From Melanocharis versteri (taxonomy: Eukaryota > Chordata > Aves > Passeriformes > Melanocharitidae), in assembly GCA_013397845.1 (NCBI GenBank), contig VZTG01007182.1:419540-483539 (forward strand): a stretch of 64,000 nt of DNA, given 5' to 3'. Position 1 is the stretch's first letter, and the number at the start of each line of letters is the position of its first letter. Under the pieces are notes generated by a model. That model saw only the letters and a list, made by a program, of their open reading frames with translations, had not been told where the DNA came from and did not search any database. The position numbers were made by a program, and so were the translations under genes. Below, one piece after another: positions 9,100-21,500 of this stretch.

Positions 9100-12000
9100 A
9101 CAGACTGAACAGACTCAAGCACTATCCCTAAATGTCCTGTCAGCACCCAGACAGCATGGACGGCAGGGCTACAAGGATGGTGTCTCTCCCTCATTGCATT
9201 ATTCAGCACTTCTACTCGGCAAGCATTTCCTCCATCTAAAGCTGCCCAAGTTAGCTAAAACACCTACACCATGGCCAGGTCACATCCACTCACATTGCTC
9301 CTCAGCTTGTGCAGTTTTCCATGAACACAATCCCGCTTTTGTTAGCCCCTTTGCTGAGATTTGTAGGAGTCCATGGCCTGGGTTGCCTCCTGTTCTCAAA
9401 AGAAGGCCCATGACTTTTTCTCTGTCTGGATGAGGTACAATACCTACAGATGACATTGCAAATTTGTCAAGGTCTTGCAAAATCAGGACCTGCACGAGCA
9501 CCTTGTTTCCTGGCTGGTCCAACAGGGATGGAGGCCTGGAGCAGTCTGAGGTACATTAAAGCTCTTTTACGTGGATGATAGTTCAGGTGATGACATACTC
9601 ACAAAGACCAGCCTCAGAAGTGAGCAGTGCCCACATAGCCTTAATGTGATAGTGATGTCAATGTCACAGAAAAACTGTCCAAGTCCCTCTCCACAGCCCA
9701 TTTAAGAAAGGACCAGAGGAAAGCCATGCCATGCTCAGCAGAGCAATTCTCATAACTACAGAATCATTAAAGAGTCTCTCTTTGTGACACTGAGTGATGA
9801 TTATATTCACTGACTTTCACAATTCCCAGAAAGACAAAGCTGAACAAGTGACATCTGAGAGGACAATTTCAAATTTTCTCATCAGATTGAACTGCTTTCG
9901 GTTCTGTGTAAGGCAAAAACGGGCTCATGACCCCATAGAAGTAAAGATGCACTCCAACTGTTGTAAATTCTGTATGGCACCCCAAATGCCTCATGATGGA
10001 AACAGACTTATTAGCAGTTGCTAAATTTCTGATTTGGACTTCATGCAGAAAAAAAAAAAGAAGGCAACTTTTCTGGTTTGTTTTAGGATTCTGTTAGGTA
10101 CAGTTCTATTTTAGACTTACTGCAAAAATGTCTTTCTATCAACACTTTTGGCACTGAACAAAACCTCAGCCTTTGTTATATTTTCATGGGGCCTGTTGCT
10201 CTTTCAGAGGTATTTTAATGCATATTGTTGTTTCTGTTTTAGCGAGTGTTGCTCATTTTTTCAGAAGCAGATGGTGTTTACTGAATTTTGTTTGTTCCAA
10301 AAATAAGCAACATCCAACTGTTCACTGTGGAGGTGTGAAAGAGGAAAGGCCTGATGCATAAAAACAGTTTCTCCCTCTTACTTCCCCTTGCTATTCTTCT
10401 GGTGAAAGGAACTGCCAGTGTCTCCTTACAAGCCTCGAAAACTGAGGAGCTTGTGCTATCACTCTACCAGAGAGGACACACGGCTCCAACCAGTGTTGCT
10501 GCCAGAGCAAAGCAGTAGCTAACAGCTCCTGGGGTGTCCGCTCAGAGGGCTTTGTAACAGCTCCTTTGCAGGCCCTCAAAGGAGGAAAACACTTCTTACT
10601 AGCTGGTGTTAGCAGTCAGCCTAAATGAGGACACATCTGGTTCCCCCTCCGGCCAGTAGACAGAAGGTGTTTTTTTGGGGGGGGTAGCACAACTAAAGCG
10701 TCCCTGCTGACTAAAGAGACAACCTGCAAAGACCCACTTCCAATTTAGAGTTCCACGGGCAAATGAGGTCTCCAGTCTGCTGACCTCTCACCGTGTGTCC
10801 ATGGGCAGGAACAGCAGTGCAGAGGCTGCACAAGGTCCCAAGGGATGGATGCTTCTGTGCATCTTCAGATTGCTCAGAAGAACACAGAGCAACCACAGTT
10901 TTTCAGGACTGGACTCAACCAGCAGGAGAGGTAAGAGGATAGATATATTCTGACTCTCATCTAGAAGATCAGAACAGCACATAGGAGTCACAAAGAGACA
11001 GTTCTGGAGTCAGCATTATAAAAATGATCGGTAACGACCTTAGCAGGGACAGAACTTTGCCAGGATCCCAGATGCCAGCTCCACACCTGAGGTTTACTCT
11101 GCAGGATCCAGGAGTACCAGCTAACTGGGCCTTAGAGCTGCTCTGTGCTATCCGCACACACCTGAAAACACCAGCGTCAAGCCCTCCCTTGGTATTTGCT
11201 CTTCTGCTGTGGGCTCCAGCTTGTTAATCCTCCTCCTGACGTGAATGAGTGAAGGCCAGTGTCTTTGCTTTGACTGGACAGTTAAAAAGTGCCAATTTTG
11301 CCAAACTATCTGGCAGCACACCCTAACATCCTTTGCTAGATAAAGCTTCTTAATGACTCCTGAGGGCAGCTGCTTGCCTGCAGACAAGGCTGAGATAGGA
11401 TCTTGCAACGCCAGCCATTAAGCACTGTTAGACAGGAGAACCTGTGGCATCCCGGAACATCTTTTCTGAATAAAATATTAAAAAAGATAACCACCACAGG
11501 GTGCCCTATTATATTTTTAAAACACTTTAAGTTTGCTTAGTGTTTATCAAAAAAAGTTAATTATACTTGCCGCTTAACATAAATTGCTCGATAAATAAAC
11601 ACAGAAATAGGAGCTTAGTGACTGCTACGCTTTCTTTAAAATGCTGTCTGAAGGTTCATTATGCTAAACACGAAAGAGAAGGGAATTTCTTGCAATGCAC
11701 TTATTAAAGGCACATTTTCTACTGAAATGATTACAGCATGATTATACAATGGCATATAATTTGCTTTGTTGGCATCTTCAGTGTGAATCTTGCCAACAGC
11801 AAGAGTGGATGGGAAAAGTGGCTGCAGGGCCACCGCTCGCGTTGTTAGGAGCTGTCAGCAGCGATTCAGGAGGAGGATACCCCAGCCCAGAAGAGGAGCA
11901 TTGGCACAATGAGCACAGCTGACAATGGGGCAGGAAACCCCACGGCTCATTTGCGCACACACACCTATCCTCATGGTAGTGGAAAAGTTTGAATTCCTAC

Positions 12001-14184
12001 TGGCACCTCAGAAGATTTACATGGCACTGTAAATTTACATGTTCGGATCAGTAGCAGCAGAATATCCTATGGTGGTCCTCATGTGTACAAATGGGATCCA
12101 AACCAGGCATGTCTATGTTGTTGTATTTTTGTCAAGGCAGCCAGAAAGGTACAACGTGGAGTGAGGTGACACTAATGTCCTCATGCTCACTTAATGCCAC
12201 AAGAAAGAGTGTAAACCTGATACGGTGTGGGGGAGGGGAAAGGGGCTCAGATGACAATCACATTGTATGACATAAAACTGGCAAGTACAAAACTGACCCA
12301 TTTAAAACAGATCATGACTTTGCATCACAACCATGGTACTTCTGGTGCAGCAGGAGGAGGCCTGAAGTCAGTGATACCTTGCCATCCACCCACTACCTTG
12401 GGAGAGTGTTTCCAGGGAATCAACAGGGAACACATCTCAGCGGGGTTTGACTTGTGCGGGTTTTTTTCTGTTGTGCATATGCAACCAAATAAAAGGAAGA
12501 GGTAAACATAAAAATGATAAATCTGAGATTGACCCCTGAAATGCCTATTGACTCTAAAGAGGAAACAGCCGGATATGAGTTTGTCCCCACTTAAGTTAAA
12601 CATCTACAGGACACAGATGCAATTTTCCCTGCAAGGCACCGAAACAGCTCCAGAGCCCCTGCCTTGGCATACACAGCAAGGAAATGGGGCTGCTGAGGTC
12701 AAGAACTGCTCTGGGCAGGCTGTTTTTCACGCCTGGCCATGGCCAGGCTGCAGGTCACTGGGTAGATCAAAACGTTCACAAAAGGAATTTGTCTTTCACC
12801 TTTCTCTAGTCTCTTGAGAGACTTTTATTTGCCACCAGTTTCACTCTGATGGATGTTTTAACTTCGTCAAACTGTTCCTAGGAATTGTATATTAGTTTGC
12901 ACTGCCTTTGAAACTCAGTTGTTATCCTGAAAGGGCAGGAAGTGGGGATTAAGTCCATTAGATGTTGTTTGAACAACTTTCTTTTCACTCAGCGTTGTGA
13001 CTCTGCAGCTTGCCAGAACATTTCAGCCTCTTTCCAGGAACTGGCACTGCAGGATGCAGCACGGCTGTCTGAAGACCTGGCATCTGTGCTGACTTTCACA
13101 GGTACCACACTGGAAGAATTGGAGAAGAAAACTCGATGGCAGAGGAGAAAGAAACATCCCTGGCAGCACCTCATGCAAGTGGAGCATAGAGGACCTAGGT
13201 TTCAAAGAAGCCCTCTGCTGCTTGTGGGATTCAGGAGCAAAGTACATTATTCAGCTGGAAAACGTGACAACCTAATCATCCTGAAGGGTACTATTATTGT
13301 CTGCTTAATATGCTTTACAGTCCCGATGAACAGGAAAGGCTGGCTGACAAGTGTAGGATGATGTATCTAATGGCTCCATACTACCGTGATGGATCCATAA
13401 AAGGAATCTAATTTCACAGTTTGGGGAAAATACAGACCATACAGTCTGCTCTTTAAGGCCACAGATTTCAGCAATCTGGACAAATAATTCCAATTTAGGG
13501 TATTCTGGTCATTCAACATTTTGTTTTACTTGTTGCTGCCTAGTTTGAACCTGGGACCTAATTTCAGAATCTGTGAAGACTTACACATTACAGAATGCAA
13601 ATCGAGTTTCCCAATCACTGGGTGAAATCAACAAAAATATTTTCAGTTCTAATCAGATGGAACAGTGCATTCGAAAATCCTTGGGTCAGGATTATACAGC
13701 AAAGCACCTTAAACTGCATATGCAAAAAATTATACCTCTCACGCATGTCACTGGTGAAGAATCTGAATTTCTTCTGGGCAATTGCACATGACAATCTAAT
13801 TATTTTACAGACACAAATAGATTCAATTGTGCAAAAGTAAGGCTTGCTCAGCTTTTGAGTGTATTATTTAGTTTTGAAAATAGACCCCCTGTCTCTTCTG
13901 CTATCATGAAAGATATCACTTTACAGAGGACATAACCTTCAGAAGTGTATTTGGGAAGATTAAGGGTTATTTGGTAATCACAGTGACATCCGAAGTATGG
14001 CAACAGAATAGGAAATGGTGCAGGCAGGAGCTTGATTCTAACTGTGCCGCTACCCTCTTCTCCTTTGATCTGGGGAATCAAGTACAAGCTTAAAATTGAA
14101 GCTCACCATCTTGGAGGCTGGAGATGGTCATATTTTCAGTACCTGGGCAAGGGTGAGCTCAGCCTTCTTACGAATTAATATCAA
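9100..14184. other. Unique non-coding sequence
   Basis: No gene recognised. Frames of up to 139 codons (12942-13361, plus) lack any domain and are covered by similar frames on the other strand. Short homopolymers (A-tract near 10050, G-tract near 10677) are the only simple repeats. No LTR, SINE or LINE could be named here. Confidence 0.5.
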
Positions 14185-14186
14185 TC

Positions 14187-14275
14187 AGAAAAAATAGAAT
14201 ATGCTGAGTTGGAAAGGAGCCATCAGGATCATTGAGTCCAACTCCTGGCCCTATAGAGGACAATGAAAGACTTCT
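14187..14275 (-). mobile_element. CR1 LINE, 3' end stub
   Basis: AATAGAATATGCTGAGTTGG, then CATCAGGATCATTGAGTCCA and ACTCCTGGCCCTATAGAGGA, is the reverse complement of the avian CR1 3' end. About 90 bases remain. It lies roughly 370 bp left of the CpG-dense/telomere block, but the two do not touch. Confidence 0.85.
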
Positions 14276-14648
14276 GCTTCTTCTTCCTCTCACTGCTCGG
14301 CACCTTGGGGGTTTCTGCAATCCAGGTTGGCAAGTCTATTAAAGTCCACATAAGTCTCATGTAGGCGTTCTGCAGAGTTCAGAAGTCCTACCCACAACAA
14401 AAAACTATCTTTCTCTTCATGTGAGTCTTAACTGGTTCTTTTGCCACTAGATAACAAAAGGTAAATCATACATAAAGATACAGAATTGCTTCAAATCAGG
14501 AAAAAAATTGTTAGAGACTAGGGGGTGCATATCTTTTGGTCCTTTCCTGGTTAGCAGTTAAGAAAATCAAGATGTTAGTAGTTCAAAGTGCTGAGTGTTC
14601 ATACTTTTCTTGTCAAGTAAAGAAGTTGCCTACCTCACATTCCCAGCT

Positions 14649-14694
14649 GAGCAGCCGCGGCTCCCTTCGATGTGGGGTGCGCGGCCGGCGCCGC
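14649..14694. other. CpG-dense 46-bp block with two hairpins
   Basis: Eight CpG dinucleotides fall within 46 bp, in a window where CpG is otherwise rare. Two inverted repeats can be drawn: GAGCAGCCGCGGCTC at 14649-14663 and GCGGCCGGCGCCGC at 14681-14694. Four A and nine T residues separate the block from the TTAGGG array that follows, so block and array may have arrived together. I do not recognise the block as a gene. One possibility is sequence derived from telomerase RNA, which is GC-rich and structured; this is untested. Confidence 0.6.
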
Positions 14695-14705
14695 AAAATT
14701 TTTTT

Positions 14706-14759
14706 TTAGGGTTAGGGTTAGGGTTAGGGTTAGGGTTAGGGTTAGGGTTAGTGTTAGCA
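14706..14759 (+). repeat. Interstitial telomeric repeat (TTAGGG)7
   Basis: Seven perfect TTAGGG units run from 14706 to 14747, then TTAGTG and TTAGCA mark decay at the right edge. A T9 run (14699-14707) leads in on the left. Because ordinary sequence continues for tens of kilobases on both sides, this is an interstitial telomeric sequence and not a chromosome end. Short arrays of this kind are usually attributed to telomerase acting at a broken end or to retrotranscription of telomerase RNA. Confidence 0.97.
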
Positions 14760-17466
14760 TTGTGAGTACTTTCATTTCAACTGTCTCCTTAAAAATTTTG
14801 TACAATTATCTTGATGTGTGTTATTGGAATAGTGAATGTGCATGTCCTGTTCATAAAAGTCTAGAAGATTCATCTTAGAAGCTAAACTGGCTACTACAAA
14901 AAAAAACCCATCAGACAAATCTGTTGAGAGTTCAGCTCTATCTCATTAAAAGTTGCGTTTATCCAATTAGTTTCATTTAACACTTTAAACTGTCCATTAG
15001 GAAGCCTTCAGCTTGGTGACCATTCTTGGGTGGGGATGAAGGACCTCTGAAACCCCTGGGCACCGTACGTGCAAAGAGTCAGCCCAGTGTAGCTGTTCTT
15101 TTCGAAAAACCGAAGATTTTCTTCATGAGGAATCAAAAAACTGAGCCAAACAATGAAGGCTGTTGGTTGGTTTGCTATGAGCTCGAAGCAAATACATCGA
15201 TACAAGGGCCAAGATGATATTTTTCCTTCTAACTACAGCAAACTGCAATGGTTGTAACAGTGTGGGAATCATGGGCTTTGCTGAATGATTTTAAGAAGTT
15301 AAGCACAGAATGCTACTGGACATCTAATCCTTCTAACCCAAAATTTATGCAATTATTTATTTCAGTGGGTGATTCCTGTGAATAAAGTGAGCAGGATTTG
15401 GCTCTGGTTATGGATAAGTGAAGAGGACACCAAAGCATAAAATGGCAGCTTAGAATGACAGAGGAGCTCCTAACCCTGGGGAGCCCATTTACACCAGCCA
15501 GCATGGTTCAGACAAAGCACTAAGAGGGGACACGGTCCCTTTCTGAAAAGAAAGAAAGAAAATTGCCCCTAAAAGAAAAATCCATAATCAGGATGACCAT
15601 CAATAGAGGAGATTCCCTGTTGGTGAGGTACCTTCTTTCGACTGAGAAAATTCCCCACGTTTGTTGATTCTGATCCAGCTGGCCTGACTTGGATTTGTAA
15701 CCACCAGATGCATTGCAAACAACTATGCATATTCTAAAGAAAATCAAATAAAGGCTTTTTTTAGACCAATAAGTAGCATTCTTGCAGATGGATGCAGAAG
15801 ACAATCAGTCACAAAATGGATAAAATTGCCGCCCCCCTTCCAAAATATTTAAGATGCCTGCATCAAGCTGCCTTTGGTTTGTATACATATCAGATTATAG
15901 AAGATCTGCCTCTTTATAATTTTTCTTAAAAAGGATGGCAGCCTTAGTTCAATAGAGTTAGTGAGACAATCCTTTAAGCTATGTCAAAATGCCAGTTATC
16001 CTAAGATGCCACCCAGATTTGAATAATTTAGAAAGAGACAAAACCACAGAAAGGAGGAATCATCCTTTGACTACTTCTGCTTTTGACACGGCTGCCTCCC
16101 TCTCCTTTTTACCAAAGCATCTTCGTCTCTCTATCAGTCATGACAAGTGCCAATCAAACCTTCTGTTTCTAAGGTTCTGGGGGAAAGTGAAACATGAAAC
16201 ATTTTCTAACAATCAGTGACCAAAAGTCCACTATCAGTGTGTGGTCTGGGGGAAGCCAGCCTTTTCCTTTTTCACTTCTAATCTCTGACCCACTATTTAC
16301 CTCTTCTTTTTTTATATACTTTAATCTCTTTGTTGCTCCAAAGGATCCTAAACAAATTGTAGGTCAGTGTGGATTAGGCTGCTTTGTTACCAATGATTAG
16401 TACATTTACTTTTGCTTTAACATCTTCAGCAACAGCTGAATGTCAAAAAGATCCAGCCAGAGTTTGTTTAATCACAACAAAAACTATACCCACATAGTCT
16501 TACAATTGCATTGTCAGTCTCAGCATAAAAAACTGGGACACAATAGGAGACAGTGACCATGGACCTGCATTGTTAATGTGTGTTTTCAGAGGTACTATCC
16601 CAGTAATTCAGTATTACCACAACCAGATTCACAGTAACCCTCATCAGATCAGGATAAAAATTAAGCTTCAGATATTTGCCTAAGAGTCGGAATTCTCCTC
16701 CCATTTGCACAGTAGTTGCACTGGATTCAGAAACAGTTTACGCAGCTTGACAGTTGTGGAAATGTATTCAGTAGAAAAGTTATATAAAGTCACTCAACAA
16801 TCATGCAAACATGTGGATCAGAATTAAAGAGGGGAATTATCGAACACTGGGCTAGCTTCAAAAGGATGTACAAGGATTAGATCTCTTAAAGCAAATAGAT
16901 TCAGGTAAGCGTTCCTAAACCAGCATTGCATCTGCCCAGCCTGTGTGCAGTGGAGTGTATATTGCTGTGATTTACATGTAGTAGGCCATAAAAACATAAA
17001 AATGGGCAGAAGAGGAGAGGAATTTTATTTGAAGTCCCTTGATGCTGAAATTGCACCTACATTAGCAATCACCTTATACATTAGCAAGGCCAGGGTCAGG
17101 AAGTTTTTGTATGATGCCAAGAGCAAATACGGTCACCTTTCCACCCTGTTGCCACACATTATCTTTCCACACCAAATTCAAGGTTTTGTCATCAATTTCA
17201 AAGTGCCATTACCAGTCTTGACAATGTTTTTCTTTTACCTAACATTGTTTCCCATCCTCCAAGCACCACCAGAAATACCAGACTTGGCCTATCTTTGTTC
17301 ACGTCTCTGCTTTGAGACATGCCGGACTACTGCCATTCTCCTCTCATATTTACTTGATGTAGGAAATGACAGTCCCAATCTGAATTATCAACTCACTACC
17401 TTCCTCTGAACCAAACTGCTCCTTCCTTCTGTGACCATGCAAAACCCCTTCTCATGCAATTTTCTA

Positions 17467-17480
17467 TGGGAAATTTCCCA
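17467..17480. repeat. Perfect 14-bp palindrome, kappa-B-like
   Basis: TGGGAAATTTCCCA is fully self-complementary. Its centre GGGAAATTTCC fits the NF-kappaB/Rel half-site rule (GGGRNNYYCC). A second perfect palindrome, CTGATATATATCAG, lies 34 bp downstream at 17515-17528. Binding is speculative. Confidence 0.35.
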
Positions 17481-18542
17481 GAAAAATACTGCTAGCACAA
17501 GAAGTTGTTAGTATCTGATATATATCAGTATCTGATATAACTGACAGCTTAACAAGGTTTCCAGTTGCTTTTAATTTCAGAACTTTAGTTGATTTAGAGT
17601 TTTTGCCAATGGTGATAATGTGGTGATATGAAGGTTTGTATGTCAGCAGCTATTCCTATGTTTCTTTTCACAGACAGAAAAAAACCCTCACGCCCAGGGA
17701 ACTTTTAGAAATGTTTGAGTGATTTGGAAATTGTAAAAATACACACAAATACACAGAGCCATGTACAGCATCTTATAAGAGTCATCCATATTTGCCCATT
17801 ATAGCATTTATGAAGTATACTATCTGTGTAAATATATCACTACACTTAAGGCCAGAGAAGGAATGAACACAAATATGTGTAATATTGGAGAAAGGAAAAA
17901 CACAATCATTGGACTATAAACCATCCAAGAGTTTTAAGGTCCCCAAACAGAGCAATCAAACCTTCAAAAGCAAGGGCTATTTGATACCAGCCTTCATTCA
18001 GCAACCCGTGAGATGTGTAATAAAGACAAACTGAGAGATCAGATGAATAAAACCCAACAGCAAGCATGAGCAGAGACCAGACAGGAAAAGGGACTAGAAC
18101 CCAGGGGTAAACCAGGAGTTTATCAAGGGGATCAGAGCTGTTTGTTATTAGATATACAGGCTGGTGCACTTTATCGAGAATGTAAACACAATATATAAAA
18201 GTTAAGAAGGCCTTAAGGAAACAATCCTCAGCTTACCTGTACCATCCTGAGTCTTAGGCAATTGTGCAGTAAAGTGACTGTCTCAGTTCTCCAGTGAGGA
18301 TTCAGGCCCATGAAAACCTGTCAAAAAGCGTTACAATAAATGAGACAATAAATGACCAAGAGATTTTTATAATTTTTTTAAATATTAACAAATTTATCAG
18401 CAAAAGTACCCAAGCCCTTATTTTAGCATAACAGTCTTTACTTTTTATATTATTCCAATCAAAGTTATCTGATTAAATGTTTGACAATAACAGCATTAGA
18501 AGATTTGAGGATCAGTGGAATAACTGGGTTTTCCTTTAAAAC

Positions 18543-18543
18543 N
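18543..18543. other. Ambiguous base (N)
   Basis: A single undetermined base inside otherwise ordinary sequence. It marks an unresolved assembly position and is not a scaffold gap. Confidence 0.99.
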
Positions 18544-21500
18544 AATCTGGATGCTTTGTCAGTTTTGGCATGTTAGCAAGAGTTTCTCTAATGAAGTGAT
18601 GGACACAGTGCAATTTTAGCTCAGACTAAGGCCCTGAAAGGTTTGCCACCCTCTGCCCAGAGAGTCACAGGGAGGCAGACCCAAGAGCAAGGACCAAGTG
18701 TGTGTTGCCTGAGTGGATCCAGGGCCACTTCTCTCTCCAGCCACTGCAAGGGCTGTGCAAGGCATTTGAAGGCAGTTTGCCAGCAGTTGCAACAAGGACC
18801 ACTTCCTTAGCACAGTGGAAAGTTAATTTTAGAAGCTATCCCTGCAGATTGCCATCATCTGCCATAAATTTGTATGTGACTCACTGTTGCTTTATTCCCA
18901 CTGTCGGGAGACAATCTGCCTCTGCCTCCCACAAAGCCCTCAAATCTGAGCTATGGGACACAACAGTCTGGCTGTGAGGGCGTAGCTGGATAGACAAACC
19001 ACAAGTTACATCGTAAATTTGCGTTCAGACCTGAAACAAGTGTACGAGGATGCCCCTCACACTGAAACACCAGTTTGCAGGCTGCATCATTTCAGTCACC
19101 TTACTTCCATTACTTCTCTTCCCCCAGTTTGGTCAGCTTTCACAGCATATTTCGCCCTGCTGCTGCCAGAGGCAATGAAAATATTACATTTAGGGGTCTT
19201 GGCTCCTACACAAAATCCTTTAGACTGTAAAAAAATTGAGACTGAGAGAAAGGGTCTTTACCTCCCCGCAGTACAAGACATTGAGGACAGATACCTATGA
19301 TTATTTGATTAATCTGAAAAGTCTAAAGAAATATTAAATAACACATTGATAAAGAGCAGCAAGTACCATTGTCTGCAAAATAACCTGTACCTTCAAGTCA
19401 CTTTATGCAAGTAAAAATGCAGGGAACTAAAAATGCTGTACTTCTAAATGTGAGAGCTCTCAAGGGATCTCAGGGGAAAAAATTATAATCTGTATCTTCT
19501 TGTGCTGCTGGGGCATTTTAAAAGAGCTCATGTTCAGGTTGGAGTTGACTGTTTGGTCTTCAGACAGGCAAAGCTTCCCAAGGAATCAGGAAGAGGGTAT
19601 AAAGACAGTATCTGAAAAGACTGAGATAACCCAAGTGGCCTGTTTGCTGGAAGTGCATGTACACCCCCTTGCTCCATGGCAAACCAAAAGAAAAAAGTGC
19701 TAATTTAATAATCTTGAGTGAGGCTTTAAGCCTGTTTTGAGGATAAGGTCTTTGAAGAGATCACCTCCTCTATAGGACCTTTCTGAGCATGTCCTATGCA
19801 AGAAATAGGGAGGATTAAGAAAGTTCTTAATGCAAGTATCTACATGAGTAACACTGGTTTTGCTGCAAAACATCTACAGATTAGACTTTCCTGAGTCACT
19901 GTCTACGGTAATTAACTTTTTGAGACTATTTTCTGCCAACTACAGCTCATAAATTATTGTGGTTGGATTGGTCTAATTAAAGAACCTGAACAGACCTTTC
20001 ATAAATAAAATACCACTGATGTCTTCACTCTAATTGTTGTGTAACTCTAGCCTCACATGTCCAGGAGTAGCTGTGCTAAAATACTGTAAATCAGTTTAGC
20101 AGTTCCATTCACACATTGACAGACTCTGTGACAAGCAGGATCACATTTCCTACCTAGACAGCCCCTGCTAAGCAGTCAGTTTTAAAAAGGGTAATTTGAG
20201 CAGGGTCACATACAGAATTATATGATACCATACGGAGGAAACTCATGCTGCTATTTCTGCCCCCATCCCTACAACAATATAATATTCTGCTACATAGCTA
20301 AATATTATTTTTGTGGTCTAAGTCACCATAAAACCTCAGGAAAGCAAAAGGAAGACATTAAGCAATTAAAAAAGATAATCTGAGGACTTTTTAACACAGG
20401 ACTTTAAAGTGTAGTTCAGTGTAATGACACAAAAAAAGTTCAATGCTGGCCAACTCTGCGAGAGAGGGTGAAGACTGAAGAGTGCTTCTGACAATAGCAC
20501 TGATACTTGGTTACTAAATGTTATTTTCAGTGACATTCTGGAAATGTGAGCTACAGACACAGGGCTGCCGCTTTCCTTTGCTTCCTCTGCTGTATTGCCT
20601 GTCAGAGCAGCACAGGTCTGGTTCACTCTAGAGCCTGGGGCCGGCTGTAGGCTGGGGCAAAGCTGGGTGGTACTGGGTGATCTCAGCACTGCTGCAGGAC
20701 AGTGGACAACAACACAGCTCTGTGTGCTTCAGTGTGGCAGGAAATACCAGGGACAGCAAATGCACGTACAAAATATTCACTTGATTGAGGCGTAAATGTT
20801 CCAGAGCAGCTGAAGAGATGTAAAATTATTTGACTGGTGGGGCTCTACACAGTGTTTTTCACTACAGACAAGGAGTAGGAACTGCTTCACCACTGTGAAA
20901 GAAACCCTAAGACTCCTCACGGGTGGAAAGGTTTGATGGGGGCTGAGGAGAAGGTGATCCTCACAGAGGTCTGAGCACCCCACGAATCCTGCACAGAGCC
21001 ATCCTGCCACATCCTGCCCCTGCTTTCCTTATTCCTTCACCATGTAAATTAACCAGCAATGTACCGTGACTCCTGGTCCCAAACCTGCTCTATTTGTGGG
21101 TACTCCTGCATCATTACCAAGAGATCAAGCCTTCAAATAGTGCTTGTTTTGCCAAAGACATCCTTAACAGTGAATTCAGGATGTGTAATTATTTGCCCAT
21201 CATGTCACAGCACTCACCTTCTTACGTCTGATTCTTCTTACGTCGGAAATCTAAACATCTACTTTTACACATTCAGATATCTTCTCAAAAAGGGAAAATC
21301 CCATACTTCCATTAACTATGTAACATTAAAATGGACTTTGAATTTATAATAACTCAATATTATGTGGAATAGTACAGTACTTGCTGAAGGGAGTATGTCC
21401 AGCTCTTCAAAATATTTTGAAGAGCTCACAGACAGACCCTTCCAGGACAAAATGAAAATTTTTTTTTTTTTGCTTTGTAGAGAAAAAAATGCAGTCCAGA

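Noticed and set aside
12942..13361. 139-codon plus-strand frame with a charged middle
   Set aside because: Overlapped by minus-strand frames at 12989-13247, with no family resemblance.
14706..14759. True telomere or chromosome end
   Set aside because: Ordinary sequence continues on both sides and the array has only seven perfect units.
16945..17409. 154-codon plus-strand open frame
   Set aside because: Longest frame outside CR1, but it has no domain, signal or splice context and fits chance expectation in AT-rich 64 kb DNA.
19180..19290. Old amniote repeat-like wording (TTTAGACTGTAAAA, then GACTGAGAGAAAGGGTCT)
   Set aside because: Similarity to 'TTAGACTGTAAGCTCTTTGGGGCAGGGACTGTCT' is partial and could be chance.
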